Assembly (NCBI RefSeq): GCF_027111315.2
Contig: NZ_CP114289.2
Coordinates: forward strand, 2,418,001-2,482,000
Length of the DNA stretch: 64,000 bases
Direction: 5' to 3'
Source: Flavobacterium limnophilum
GTDB taxonomy: Bacteria; Bacteroidota; Bacteroidia; Flavobacteriales; Flavobacteriaceae
Of the stretch, positions 1 to 10,816 are shown in pieces. The notes beneath the pieces are model-generated. The model was not told where the DNA came from. It saw only the letters and a list, made by a program, of their open reading frames with translations, and made no database searches. A program made the position numbers and the translations under genes. Within the stretch, counting starts at the first letter, position 1; each line of letters opens with the position of its first letter.

Positions 1-144
1 TTAAATAAAGTGTCCTCCGCCTTCCAAACAACCAGCACCAATGACATTATTGAATTGAGTCATTTAGAAGCCGCTTGGCAAAAAAATGAACAAAACAAAA
101 GCATCATCAGTTATGAACATGCTTTTGAATTAAGTCAAATATAA
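1..144 (+). CDS. 3' end of an unidentified gene upstream of hsdM
   Basis: An open frame enters from the left edge in frame 1 and ends at a TAA at 142-144, giving 47 C-terminal residues ending in FELSQI. It stops 2 bp before the hsdM start, so the two are very likely co-transcribed, and this may be another part of the restriction-modification locus. The residues show no motif I recognise and do not look like the coiled-coil end of an HsdS subunit. Function unknown. Confidence 0.6.
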   Translation, partial: LNKVSSAFQTTSTNDIIELSHLEAAWQKNEQNKSIISYEHAFELSQI

Positions 145-146
145 AT

Positions 147-1640
147 ATGAGCAAAGAAAATTCAGCGAATACCTCGAGTATCGTCAGTAAAGTATGGGCC
201 TTTTGTCAAACCCTTAGAGACGATGGCGTGGGCTACGGCGACTACTTGGAGCAATTGACCTATTTGCTGTTCCTGAAAATGGCCGACGAATACAGCAAAC
301 CGCCCCACAATAGAGTAATGCCCATTCCTGTGGAGTTTTCCTGGGAAACCTTGACCAACAAAAGTGGTACAGAGTTGGAGACGCATTACAACATTATGTT
401 GCGGGAACTTGCCAAAGAAAAAGGGATTTTGGGACAAATCTTTGTCAAGAGCCAAAACAAAATACAAGACCCCGCCAAGTTGTACAAACTCATTGCCCTG
501 ATCAATGCCGAGAACTGGATTTTGATGGGCGTGAAAGACAAAGGTGATATTTATGAAGGTCTATTAGAGAAGAATGCCGAGGACACCAAAAGTGGTGCGG
601 GCCAGTACTTCACCCCTCGCCCACTAATCAAGGCGATGGTGGAATGTTTGCGTCCGGAACCCTTGAAAACCATTGCCGACCCTGCTTGTGGCACGGGAGG
701 CTTTTTCTTGGCAGCTTACGACTGGATTGTGGACAACAGGAACTTGGACAAGGAGGCGAAACAGTTCTTGAAATACGAAACGTTTTTCGGGAACGAGATT
801 GTGGCCAGTACCAGACGTTTGGCATTGATGAATTTGTTCTTGCACAATATTGGCGACATCGATTCGGATAATTTTATTTCACCGAATGATTCCCTGATTA
901 CGGATTCGGGGACTCGATATGATTATATTTTGGCCAATCCGCCTTTCGGCAAGAAAAGCAGCATGACCTTTACCAATCAAGATGGCGAGCAGGAGAAAGA
1001 GGATTTGACTTATAACCGCCAAGATTTTTGGGTGACTACCAGCAACAAGCAGTTGAACTTTGTGCAACACATTCGCACGATGCTTAAAACGACTGGATTG
1101 GCCGCTGTGGTATTGCCCGACAATGTTTTGTTTGAAGGTGGCGTTGGTGAAACGGTGCGTAAAAAACTATTGGAGACTACCGATTTGCATACGATATTGC
1201 GTTTGCCAACAGGGATTTTCTATGCCAATGGCGTAAAAGCGAACGTCTTGTTTTTTGACGGTAAACCATCGAGCAAAGAACCGTGGACCAAGGAAGTTTG
1301 GGTGTATGACTATAGAACCAACATTCACCATACGCTAAAGAAAAATCCTTTAAAACTAAGCGATTTAAAAGATTTCATCACGCTTTACAACCCAGAGAAC
1401 CGACACAAACGTACAGAGACCTATAACGTCGAGACCAATCCTGAAGGGCGTTGGAGGAAGTTTAGCTATGATGAAATCATTGCCCGAGACAAAACGAGTT
1501 TGGACATCACTTGGCTGAAAGACAAATCCTTGGCGGATTTGGACAATCTGCCGGATCCTGATGTTTTGGCATTGGAGATTGTGGAGAACATTGAAGCGAG
1601 TTTGGATAGTTTCAGGGCGATTATTGCCAGTTTGAAGTAG
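147..1640 (+). CDS. hsdM: Type I restriction-modification system methyltransferase subunit M
   Basis: This 497-residue protein is an N6-adenine DNA methyltransferase of the HsdM type, which uses S-adenosylmethionine and needs an HsdS partner for sequence recognition. The helical HsdM N-domain occupies about residues 8-135. The SAM-binding motif DPACGTGG is at 178-185 and the catalytic NPPF motif at 264-267, so the enzyme looks intact. The C-terminal helical tail is typical of the family, as is the length. It starts 2 bp after the preceding frame. No hsdS follows: the next genes are an AbiE-like pair after 415 bp. The specificity and restriction subunits must therefore lie to the left of the window, or are missing. 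Confidence 0.93.
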   Translation: MSKENSANTSSIVSKVWAFCQTLRDDGVGYGDYLEQLTYLLFLKMADEYSKPPHNRVMPIPVEFSWETLTNKSGTELETHYNIMLRELAKEKGILGQIFVKSQNKIQDPAKLYKLIALINAENWILMGVKDKGDIYEGLLEKNAEDTKSGAGQYFTPRPLIKAMVECLRPEPLKTIADPACGTGGFFLAAYDWIVDNRNLDKEAKQFLKYETFFGNEIVASTRRLALMNLFLHNIGDIDSDNFISPNDSLITDSGTRYDYILANPPFGKKSSMTFTNQDGEQEKEDLTYNRQDFWVTTSNKQLNFVQHIRTMLKTTGLAAVVLPDNVLFEGGVGETVRKKLLETTDLHTILRLPTGIFYANGVKANVLFFDGKPSSKEPWTKEVWVYDYRTNIHHTLKKNPLKLSDLKDFITLYNPENRHKRTETYNVETNPEGRWRKFSYDEIIARDKTSLDITWLKDKSLADLDNLPDPDVLALEIVENIEASLDSFRAIIASLK

Positions 1641-2055
1641 TAGGCGATTGTGGTGGGCGGACCTGCTAACTTTACCGACATAAAAAGTTAAGAATAAAAA
1701 TCTTAATTTTAACTTATGAAAAAGACGCGAAAAATTTATGACCGATTGCCCTGTCTTTTATTTCATTCCAACTTAAAGCCATAGAAAGTATTGCAATTTG
1801 TTATTTACCAAACGCACCATATATAAATGATTTTAACAAGATTATTTACATATAGTTATACCCAATTTTCAACAAATATCAACACTTTTTAAATCATAAT
1901 ATTACGGAAAACCGTAAAGTGAGAATTATTATTATTTTTTACAATTTAAATTATTGGTTTTTCATTTAGATCTACATGTAAGTCACTACAATCAAATAAG
2001 TTAAACTTTTTTATAGTAGTGCACCATATAACTCTAAATTGATTATTTTTACATA
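1641..2055. other. AT-rich intergenic region between hsdM and the AbiE-like pair
   Basis: There is no convincing open frame on either strand and no clear hairpin terminator. The last 60 bases before the GTG at 2056 are very AT-rich and include a weak -7-like TATTTTTA, so a promoter for the AbiE-like pair could lie there. Confidence 0.4.
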
Positions 2056-2343
2056 GTGAAACAGTCCATCAACATAGCCACAATCTTTCCCAAACACTTA
2101 TTTTGGGATATGGATCCTAGTAAACTTAATCTTTCCAGAGACAAGGATATTATTATTCCAAGGGCTTTGTTTGCAACCACTCCAGATATCTTTGAAACAG
2201 ACATTTTAAAATTAGAAGAACTATATTCTGCTAAAGATATTGTTAAATATTTAAAATTAACAACAGAGAATATCAGTAACAAAGTTTGCGTAAGTGTTGC
2301 AAAAAGATACAATGTAAAACCATTTCTTCGTTTTTCACTTTAA
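2056..2343 (+). CDS. DUF6922-like putative antitoxin of an AbiE-type module
   Basis: A 95-residue protein whose N-terminus (FPKHLFWDMDPSKL, then IIPRAL) matches my recollection of the DUF6922 family, small proteins encoded directly upstream of AbiEii-type nucleotidyltransferase toxins in Bacteroidota. The role as antitoxin or partner is inferred from position: the toxin gene starts 3 bp downstream. The start is a GTG at 2056; there is no upstream in-frame ATG. With the toxin gene frameshifted, this gene may be the surviving half of the module. Confidence 0.6.
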   Translation: MKQSINIATIFPKHLFWDMDPSKLNLSRDKDIIIPRALFATTPDIFETDILKLEELYSAKDIVKYLKLTTENISNKVCVSVAKRYNVKPFLRFSL

Positions 2344-2346
2344 TTT

Positions 2347-3113
2347 ATGAGGGCAGTTACTCCAGCAATAATTAAAGCCATCATAGCATTACAAGCATTA
2401 CCAACAGTATCAAAATTCACTTTAGGTGGTGGTACCAATCTGGCACTACAATTCAATCATAGAATTTCTGATGATATTGATTTCTTTTATGATGGAATAA
2501 TTGGCAAAGAGGGGTTTAAAAATATCGAAAATGAAGTCAAAAACTATTTTGGCAGTAAAGCTAAAAGCTTTGACGATCCTTGTGATATAAACGACCAATA
2601 TTATTTTCTGCATTTCTTTCTTGATTTAGAAGATGGCGTAACCATAAAAGTGGAGTTACTTCAAAATATGAAGAATTTGTTCGATGTAGAAATCAATCAA
2701 GGAATAAATCTACTTTCAAAAAAAGACATTGGTTTGTTCAAATTAATCAGCACCTCAAACCGTTCTACCAAAAAGGACATTTACGATTTAGACTTCATAC
2801 CGATACCATTTCATTAATCGATTTATATGACGACTTGAAAGTTAAAACACTTAAGTTCAATAAAGAAGAACACAAAACAATATTTGATTTAAGTAAAAAC
2901 AACACTCCTATTGACAATCCAGAATTACTGTTAAAATTTGATACTAATTCCGATTATTCAAAGTTTCCATCACAGACAAACGATACCATGCAAATCATCG
3001 AGGAAAACAAAACTTGGATTGAAGCAAAAATAAGTTGGCGTTCAAAAGTAAGACGACTTTACAACCATTTAGGCAAAGATTTCCCCGGCCCAAAAGGAAT
3101 AAAAATCAAATAA
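2347..3113 (+). pseudogene. AbiEii/AbiGii-type nucleotidyltransferase toxin, broken by a frameshift
   Basis: The first frame (2347-2817) carries the nucleotidyltransferase signature: GGGTNLALQ at about residues 28-36, then HRISDDIDFF, the DNA polymerase beta-like DxD metal-binding region. It reads KKDIYDLDFI and then leaves the coding frame, ending at 2817. The continuation (TDTISLIDLYDDLKVK and onward) lies in the adjacent frame from about 2799 and runs to 3113, with a normal C-terminus. A one-base loss around 2797-2799 joins the halves exactly. Joined, it would be about 255 residues. The catalytic N-terminal part is intact but the C-terminal third is detached. It is either a real inactivation or a sequencing error. 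Confidence 0.75.
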
Positions 3114-3348
3114 GCCATTATCTCATTCAGCTGCACAAAATCCTCGTTTAGTCCAAGTATTCCTATCCCATTTGTCCCCGCTTACATCATAGTGTAGCTA
3201 TAGAATCAATTTCTTTTTCTAATCAACATTTCAAAAGGAATCTTATTGCAAAAGGATAAAAGCTGAAAATACATCGTACACTATTATCCCATAAAAAACA
3301 CAAAAAACAATTAATAATAAATTCTATTTTTACAGAAGATTTCAATAA

Positions 3349-3714
<366 letters not shown>

Positions 3715-3812
3715 ATAATATTTCCCGTCAAAACATGCTTCCATTTTGCAGTATCAAAAAATGATTGTAGCTTTGAAAAAATAGATTCAACAGCCTTATC
3801 CAGCCTCTTTTT

Positions 3813-4535
3813 ATGAAAAAATACTATCTACACAACGGAACTGAAAGCAGCGGTCCTTTTGATATAGAAGAATTGAAAGCAAAAAACATTAGCAAGACAA
3901 CTCCTGTATGGTTCGAAGGGATGCAACACTGGAAAACTGCCGGGGAGATACCCGAACTCACTCGATTATTCGTGGCAAATCCACCTCCTATCACTTCTTT
4001 TTCGACACCTCCTCCAACTCCAAAAGAGGAAAAAACAACAAAAGAGCACAAGATTCTGGGCTTGTCCAGAAATACGTTCTTCATAGTTTGCGGAGTATTG
4101 GTTTTGACAACGGCAACCCTTGTTTTCAACAACATTCAAGAAAACAGAAGCCGGGAATTAAGAATAAAAAACCATAAAACCGAAGTCGAAAATTACCAAT
4201 TGGAACTGAAACAAAAAGAAATAGAGGAAGAAAAAATCCAGGCAGTCATACAAGAGAAGATTGATGCAGAAAGAATGGCTCGTGAGAAAAAACAAAACTC
4301 TAACAGCAGGCTTTCGGAAATTGGGCAATTATTGGTGGACTACCAAAACAATTTGGATGCCACCGAAAAAAAACTGAAGGACGCTTCGGGTTTCAAGCTA
4401 TTGAGAACTGCCGCAGAAAAAAAGGAACAAATGGATTTGTTGCAAAAAAATATTGATTCCTTCAAAAATGAAATCAACCAGTTAAAAAATGAATCCGACC
4501 AGTTGAAACTGGAATTGGAGAAAATACCCGAATAA
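3813..4535 (+). CDS. GYF_2 (DUF4339) domain membrane protein with coiled coil
   Basis: This 240-residue protein begins with a GYF_2/DUF4339 domain at about residues 1-52 (YYLHNGTESSGPFDIEELK, then TPVWFEGMQHWKTAGEIPEL), a short adaptor fold found on many bacterial membrane proteins. A proline- and threonine-rich linker follows, then one hydrophobic segment at about 88-106 and a long charged coiled coil from about 110 to the end. It is probably a bitopic inner-membrane protein with the GYF domain in the cytoplasm. Specific function unknown. It lies 197 bp upstream of the transglutaminase cluster and need not belong to it. Confidence 0.75.
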   Translation: MKKYYLHNGTESSGPFDIEELKAKNISKTTPVWFEGMQHWKTAGEIPELTRLFVANPPPITSFSTPPPTPKEEKTTKEHKILGLSRNTFFIVCGVLVLTTATLVFNNIQENRSRELRIKNHKTEVENYQLELKQKEIEEEKIQAVIQEKIDAERMAREKKQNSNSRLSEIGQLLVDYQNNLDATEKKLKDASGFKLLRTAAEKKEQMDLLQKNIDSFKNEINQLKNESDQLKLELEKIPE

Positions 4536-4731
4536 GCACAAGCACAAACTGGAAAAAAGAATTGGACAACCCCAAAACAGATTACACAATTCTCAACATA
4601 GCGATCCAAAATTATCAATTTAAAGATAACAAGGCGTAATTTTCATAAATTATTATCACATAAATTCGATAAATAGTGATTTTTTTTCAATATTTGTATT
4701 CAGCAAATAATGTCATAAAAAACACTTCTTT

Positions 4732-7700
4732 ATGTCCATAAAAATAGCCATTTTACATAAAACAACATATAAATTTGACCGAAGCGTCAAATTATTTCCC
4801 CATGTTTTCAGACTTCGTCCAGCGGTGCATTCCAGGACCGCCATAGAGGGCTATTCTTTTAAAATTAGTCCCGAGGATCATTTCATCAATTGGCAACAGG
4901 ATCCTTTTGGAAATTACCAGGCAAGAGTTATTTTTCCCGATAAAATCAAGGAATTAAAAGTCGAGGTCGAAGTCATTGCAAAACTTCAGGTCATCAACCC
5001 TTTTGATTATTTTGTGGAAGAATATGCCCAGAAATATCCCTTTAAATATGACAATCTACTCGAACAGGAATTAGTTCCTTATTTAAAATTAAGCGAAGAA
5101 AGTCCCCTATTCTTGAAATTTATTGAAAAAATAAAGTTAAATGATTCCATAGAAATAAATGATTTTTTGGTTTACCTGAATCAAGAGGTTTACAAAACAC
5201 TTACCTACAATCTACGGATGGAAGCCGGCGTACAAACTCCAGAAGAAACCTTAAGAATAAAAAGTGGCTCCTGCAGGGATTTTGCCTGGCTGTTGATTCA
5301 TGTTTTGCGACACTTTGGTTTAGCGGCGCGGTTTGTTTCCGGCTATATCGTGCAATTGGCACCAGACCTAAAATCGCTTGACGGCCCATCAGGACCAGAG
5401 AATGATTTTACCGATTTGCACGCTTGGGCCGAAGTGTATCTCCCTGGTGCAGGCTGGATTGGATTGGATCCCACCTCCGGACTTTTTGCCAGCGAAGGAC
5501 ATATTCCATTGTGTTGCACGCCTCATTATGAAAGTGCTGCGCCCGTAACGGGTGCCACCGAAAAATGTGAAGTCAGTTTTGATTTCGAAAACAAAGTGAC
5601 CCGTATCCATGAAGACCCGAGAGTAACCAAACCCTATTCCGACAGACAATGGGAAGACATTATGGAAGTTGGAAATGTTGTCGAGAAGGATTTAATCGAA
5701 GGCGATGTCCGCTTGACAATGGGTGGAGAACCGACCTTTATTTCCATCGACGATTTTGAAGGAGCCGAATGGAACACCGCTGCAGACGGGCCATTGAAAC
5801 GAAAATTGGCTTACGATTTGGCGCTTCGTTTAAAACAACGATTTGCCCACGGAGGCTTGCTGCATTTTGGACAAGGAAAATGGTATCCCGGAGAATTATT
5901 TCCACGTTGGCAATATGGGTTGTACTGGAGAAAAGACGGATTTCCCTTGTGGAAAAATGATGCTTTGGTCGCCAAAGAAGGAGAAACCCAATTTACTTTT
6001 CACGATGCCGAAAAATTTGCCGTAGCATTGACCCAATTTTTAGGAATTGACACTAAAAACATATTGCCCACCTACGAAGACCCTATTTATTGGGCACTGG
6101 AGGAAGGCAAACTTCCAGTGAATTTAGACCCATTGAAAGTGAATTTGAAAGATTCCATTGAACGCCATAATCTGGCCAAGGTTTTAGAAAAAGGCTTGAA
6201 TAATCCATCAGGATTTGTTTTGCCAATTCGAAAAGACCACAGCCAGGATAATTGGGAAAGTTGTGCTTGGGAATTTAGAAGAGGAAATTGCTTTTTAATT
6301 CCCGGGAATTCTCCAATCGGTTTGCGGTTGCCATTGGATTCGCTTCCAAAGACTTCCAAAAACAAGAGAAAAACAGTTGTTGACAGGAGTTTATTTGAAG
6401 ATTTACCTGCTTTAGGAGATTACACCGAAAAAATAAACAATCGTTTTGGAACTATTTCAAAGATTTTTGAAGCCGTCAAAAAAGTCGTATCCAAAAAAGA
6501 AAGTAGAAAGGAAGAAGACTCCTTATTATATGAAGTAGACACTTTCATTACGGCAATGTGCGTACAAGAACGCGATGGAATGTTGTACGTTTTTCTGCCG
6601 CCAACCGATTATTTGGAAGACTATATAGACTTAATCACTTCGATAGAAATTACTGCCGAAAAATTGCAAATGCCAGTACGAATTGAAGGCTATCAACCAA
6701 AAACGGATTACAGAGTCGAGAAAATGATGGTTACTCCTGATCCTGGCGTAATTGAAGTGAATGTGCATCCAGCCAAATCTTGGCAAGAAATCGTGGACAA
6801 CACAACGGCACTGTATGAAGAAGCCTTTCTATCTCGTTTAGGCACCGACAAATTTATGGTTGATGGTCGTCATACTGGAACTGGCGGAGGAAATCACGTA
6901 ACATTGGGTGCAGAAAGGCCCGAGGACAGTCCGCTGTTGCGAAGACCTGATTTGTTGCGAAGCCTGATTACCTATTGGCAACACCATCCCGTTTTAAGCT
7001 ACCTTTTTGCCGGGCCTTTTATTGGACCAACGAGTCAGGCACCACGTATTGACGAAGGTCGTGATGAGCGTCTCTATGAAATGGAAATTGCTTTTGACCA
7101 AATCCCGAAAGATAAAGAAGTTCCCTTTTGGATGGTGGACAGAATTTTCAGAAACCTATTGACCGACATTACCGGAAATACGCACCGTACCGAGTTTTGC
7201 ATCGACAAATTGTACTCTCCAGATTCCTCGACAGGACGTTTGGGAATATTGGAATTAAGGGCTTTTGACATGCCGCCCCACAAACACATGAACCTGGTTC
7301 AAAACCTATTGGTTCGTTCCTTGGTCGCCAAATTCTGGAAAAACCCTTACGAAAAAAAATTGATTCGTTGGGGAACTGAACTGCATGACAAGTTTTTGTT
7401 GCCCCATTTTGCCTATCTGGACATGATTGACGTGGTCAACGATTTAAAAGATGCCGGATATAATTTCGACATTTCATGGTTTGACCCTTTCTTCGAATTT
7501 AGATATCCCCATCATGGCAACGTGACTATTGACAATATTCAATTGGAAATTAGATTGGGTATCGAACCTTGGCACGTACTTGGCGAAGAACTCTCCAGCT
7601 CCGGAACCTCTCGATTTGTAGATTCTTCATTGGAACGTTTGCAAGTAAAAGTATCTGGAATTGTACCCGATCGTCATATTTTATTATGCAAAGGATGCCG

Positions 7701-8148
7701 AATCCCATTAAGAAGCACCGGAACCAAAGGAGAATATGTGGCAGGAATACGTTACAAATCATGGAATCCACCGTCCGCCTTGCATCCCAATATTGGAATT
7801 GACGTACCGCTTGTTTTTGATTTGGTAGATACTTGGAACAATAAAGTAATTGGTGGTTGCACCTATTTTGTCACGCATCCCGGCGGAAGAAGTTTTGACA
7901 GTTTCCCCGTGAACAGCCTTGAAGCGGAATCCAGAAAAATAAGCCGCTTTTGGGATTTTGGCCACACCCCTTCTTCTGCACTCGAGGATGTGGAAAAAGA
8001 GAAAGAAATGGTTGCCAACAATACTGCAACCTCCCGTTTTTTGGTAGAATCCAAATCAGAACTAAGACTTGACACGCCCATAGAACTTATTAACCCTGAG
8101 TACCCTTACACCCTAGATTTAAGACATTATTGGAAAGCAAAAGAATAA
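4732..8148 (+). CDS. Transglutaminase-DUF2126 fusion protein
   Basis: A 1138-residue protein. Residues about 1-100 match the bacterial transglutaminase N-terminal domain. The transglutaminase-like core follows with a complete triad: Cys181 in GSCRDFAWLL, His230 in DLHAWAEVYL and Asp246 in GLDPTSG. From about residue 325 (RLTMGGEPTF) to about 1110 is DUF2126, including the glycine-rich GTGGGNH at 716-722. From published genomic analysis of amidoligases (Iyer and colleagues), DUF2126 proteins are, as I recall, predicted glutamine-synthetase-like COOH-NH2 ligases. The protein would then combine peptide-bond making and breaking in one chain. There is no signal peptide, so it is cytoplasmic. It is the first gene of a cluster continuing with the ATP-grasp/alpha-E protein 76 bp downstream. 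Substrate unknown. Confidence 0.88.
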   Translation: MSIKIAILHKTTYKFDRSVKLFPHVFRLRPAVHSRTAIEGYSFKISPEDHFINWQQDPFGNYQARVIFPDKIKELKVEVEVIAKLQVINPFDYFVEEYAQKYPFKYDNLLEQELVPYLKLSEESPLFLKFIEKIKLNDSIEINDFLVYLNQEVYKTLTYNLRMEAGVQTPEETLRIKSGSCRDFAWLLIHVLRHFGLAARFVSGYIVQLAPDLKSLDGPSGPENDFTDLHAWAEVYLPGAGWIGLDPTSGLFASEGHIPLCCTPHYESAAPVTGATEKCEVSFDFENKVTRIHEDPRVTKPYSDRQWEDIMEVGNVVEKDLIEGDVRLTMGGEPTFISIDDFEGAEWNTAADGPLKRKLAYDLALRLKQRFAHGGLLHFGQGKWYPGELFPRWQYGLYWRKDGFPLWKNDALVAKEGETQFTFHDAEKFAVALTQFLGIDTKNILPTYEDPIYWALEEGKLPVNLDPLKVNLKDSIERHNLAKVLEKGLNNPSGFVLPIRKDHSQDNWESCAWEFRRGNCFLIPGNSPIGLRLPLDSLPKTSKNKRKTVVDRSLFEDLPALGDYTEKINNRFGTISKIFEAVKKVVSKKESRKEEDSLLYEVDTFITAMCVQERDGMLYVFLPPTDYLEDYIDLITSIEITAEKLQMPVRIEGYQPKTDYRVEKMMVTPDPGVIEVNVHPAKSWQEIVDNTTALYEEAFLSRLGTDKFMVDGRHTGTGGGNHVTLGAERPEDSPLLRRPDLLRSLITYWQHHPVLSYLFAGPFIGPTSQAPRIDEGRDERLYEMEIAFDQIPKDKEVPFWMVDRIFRNLLTDITGNTHRTEFCIDKLYSPDSSTGRLGILELRAFDMPPHKHMNLVQNLLVRSLVAKFWKNPYEKKLIRWGTELHDKFLLPHFAYLDMIDVVNDLKDAGYNFDISWFDPFFEFRYPHHGNVTIDNIQLEIRLGIEPWHVLGEELSSSGTSRFVDSSLERLQVKVSGIVPDRHILLCKGCRIPLRSTGTKGEYVAGIRYKSWNPPSALHPNIGIDVPLVFDLVDTWNNKVIGGCTYFVTHPGGRSFDSFPVNSLEAESRKISRFWDFGHTPSSALEDVEKEKEMVANNTATSRFLVESKSELRLDTPIELINPEYPYTLDLRHYWKAKE

Positions 8149-8224
8149 AATAATTAACATTGTTGTTTATTTTAAAAACCTTATTTTGCAAGGCTATAAA
8201 ACGCAATTCACTCATAATTAACAA

Positions 8225-10816
8225 ATGATTCAAGATATTTCATTGGGACTACTCCAAACTTATAAAGAAAAAATCAATTCTTACGACGAAGTATTGGACA
8301 AAAACGGTCAGGTAAAGCCGTATTGGAAAGGACTTTTTGCTACTTTGGAATCTATTGGTATCGAAGAATTGGAATTGCGCAATGAAGAAATTGTAAAAAA
8401 ATTAAGGGAAAACGGGGTTACCTATAATGTTTACGATTCCAATAAAGAGTCGAATAGGGCCTGGAAACTGGATCCCATTCCGTTTCTGATTCACGAATCG
8501 GAATGGAAATCCATCGAAAAAGGATTGAAACAAAGAGCGCATTTGCTGGATTTGATTTTAAAAGACCTTTACGGCCCCCAATCGTTGATTAAAAATGCCA
8601 TTATTCCTGCCGAATTGGTTTTTGACAACTCTGGTTTTCTCTTGCCTTGTTTTGACATTAGACAAAAACACGACAAACAATTGCTGAATTATGCGGTTGA
8701 TTTAGCAAGAGGTCCCGACGGAAAAATGTGGCTTTTGGACAACCGAACCCAAGCTCCTTCCGGTGCAGGATATGCCCTCGAAAACAGGATTGTAATGAGC
8801 AAGGTAATTCCCGAACTCAATACCAAAACGTATAGAAGCAGGCTTTCTCCCTACTTTAGCCAATTGCAGCAAACCGTTGACACGTTGGGAAATAATTCTA
8901 ATGAAAATCCAAACGTGGTTTTCTTGACTCCCGGTCCCGGAAACGAAACTTATTTTGAACACGTTTACCTTTCGTCCTATTTGGGTTATACTTTAGTCCA
9001 AGGAAACGATTTGTTGGTGCGGGATGGTTTTGTGTGGCTAAAATCGATTGACCAACTCGAACGGGTTGACGTCATCATCAAACGATTGGACGACGAATGG
9101 TGCGACCCACTGGAATTGCGAAGAGATTCTTTGCTGGGAATTCCCGGTTTGTTGCAAGTGATTCGTTTGGGAAATGTTGCCGTCATGAATCCTCCCGGAA
9201 CCAGTGTTTTGGAAAATTATGGATTGATGGCCTTTATGCAAAATGCCTGCAAATTTCTACTCAAAGAACCCTTGTTGATGCCTTCGGTAGCCACTTGGTG
9301 GTGCGGACAAACCAAGGAATTGAACTTTGTTTTGGCCAATTTGCCCAAATTAATCATTAAAAAAACCAATCGAAAACAAGGTTTTAGATCTATTTACGGA
9401 CGCTTGTTGAACATAGAACAACTGGAAGATTTAAAAAAACTGATTCTAAAAAGTCCCAAAGATTTCGTCGCCCAAGAAGAAGTGAGTTTATCCACCACTC
9501 CATCCTTTATTAACGGCTCGATTGAGCCAAGATATGCCGCCATACGTGCCTTTCTAATAGCCGAAGGCGATAACTACAAAGTAATGCAGGGCGGTTTAAC
9601 GAGAAGCTCAGCAGTAAAAGACAAGTTCGAAATTTCGAACCAATTGGGAGGAATTTCAAAAGATACTTGGGTAATAACCGATTCGCCAATTGAATACCAA
9701 GAAAAATCGGTTGAACGAAAAAACACCAACAACCAACTCAATAATTCGTTGACCAGCCGCAATGCCGAAAACTTGTTTTGGTTGGGTCGTTTGTGCGAAA
9801 GAACAATGGCGTTGCGTAGTTTTCTAAAAATAATTCTCAGTAGATTAAACGAAAATGTAACCAAACACGGCAATAAACAACCCGAATTTTTGGTTGTTTT
9901 ATTAAAATCCTTGACGCATCTTACGCAAACTTATCCCGGATTTGTTGGAAAAGAGGCTAAAGATGGGGAAGAATTTGACAACGAAGCCATTTTCGAAAAC
10001 CCCATTGCCGAATTGCTGCTTTTGATTAATGACTCTGGAAAAGCCGGTTCCGTAGTTTATAATTTGCAATCGCTGCTCAACACCATTAACCAAGTGAGCG
10101 AAAAGTGGAATCACGACACCCGACGCATCATTAATTTAGTGGAAGACAGCCTTTTTGTCCTTAAAAAAACCAATACCAACAACATCAATTACGTGAACCA
10201 TTCTTTGGATAAATTGCACATTCGCCTTTTCTCTTTTTATGGAAACATATACGAAACCTTGCCTCGCGACAATGGTTTTTATTTATTGGAAACCGGGAAA
10301 AACGTGGAGCGCATTTTGTCCTTGATTTCGGTTTTTCGTTCCACTTTCAATTTCAAAAAAATCGAGGAAGAAGAAGCTGTTTTGATGGAAGCCATCCTGG
10401 AAAACCACCATTTATTGGCACAATATCGAAACATTTACAAATCGCATTTGAGTTTGAAGGCCGTCATCAATATGGTCTTTTTAGAAAAAAACTTGCCTTA
10501 CACGCTTACCTATTTGTTGGACACGCTTTCGTATTATCTTTCCAAATTACCCAAATCCAATGAGCCACATCGATTGAGCATTGCCGAGAAATCCGCTTTG
10601 GAAGCCAGCACGATTGTCAAATTAATCGATGCAGAAAGTCTGGTAATTGTGGATTCAACAACACAATTTCGCCCTGAATTAGACGAAACACTCTCCAAGG
10701 TTTTTGAACTGATTTGCAACGTTTCCAACAATTTATCGAGTTTGTATTTCAACCATTCCGTTATACAACATTCTGTATTAGAAAACCTTGAAAATATCGA
10801 TAGCGATGAAATATAA
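8225..10816 (+). CDS. Circularly permuted ATP-grasp / alpha-E domain fusion protein
   Basis: An 863-residue fusion of two modules that are often separate genes. The first half, about residues 80-480, is a circularly permuted ATP-grasp type 2 domain, with VDLARGPDGKMWLLDNRTQAPSG and VAVMNPPGTSVLENYGLMAF, a family expected to form amide bonds using ATP. The second half, from about 515 (SRNAENLFWLGRLCERT) to about 830, is the all-helical alpha-E domain. Their company with transglutaminases is a known association, predicted to make or attach a peptide tag. The stop at 10814-10816 overlaps the next gene's start by 11 bases, which implies translational coupling. Confidence 0.88.
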   Translation: MIQDISLGLLQTYKEKINSYDEVLDKNGQVKPYWKGLFATLESIGIEELELRNEEIVKKLRENGVTYNVYDSNKESNRAWKLDPIPFLIHESEWKSIEKGLKQRAHLLDLILKDLYGPQSLIKNAIIPAELVFDNSGFLLPCFDIRQKHDKQLLNYAVDLARGPDGKMWLLDNRTQAPSGAGYALENRIVMSKVIPELNTKTYRSRLSPYFSQLQQTVDTLGNNSNENPNVVFLTPGPGNETYFEHVYLSSYLGYTLVQGNDLLVRDGFVWLKSIDQLERVDVIIKRLDDEWCDPLELRRDSLLGIPGLLQVIRLGNVAVMNPPGTSVLENYGLMAFMQNACKFLLKEPLLMPSVATWWCGQTKELNFVLANLPKLIIKKTNRKQGFRSIYGRLLNIEQLEDLKKLILKSPKDFVAQEEVSLSTTPSFINGSIEPRYAAIRAFLIAEGDNYKVMQGGLTRSSAVKDKFEISNQLGGISKDTWVITDSPIEYQEKSVERKNTNNQLNNSLTSRNAENLFWLGRLCERTMALRSFLKIILSRLNENVTKHGNKQPEFLVVLLKSLTHLTQTYPGFVGKEAKDGEEFDNEAIFENPIAELLLLINDSGKAGSVVYNLQSLLNTINQVSEKWNHDTRRIINLVEDSLFVLKKTNTNNINYVNHSLDKLHIRLFSFYGNIYETLPRDNGFYLLETGKNVERILSLISVFRSTFNFKKIEEEEAVLMEAILENHHLLAQYRNIYKSHLSLKAVINMVFLEKNLPYTLTYLLDTLSYYLSKLPKSNEPHRLSIAEKSALEASTIVKLIDAESLVIVDSTTQFRPELDETLSKVFELICNVSNNLSSLYFNHSVIQHSVLENLENIDSDEI

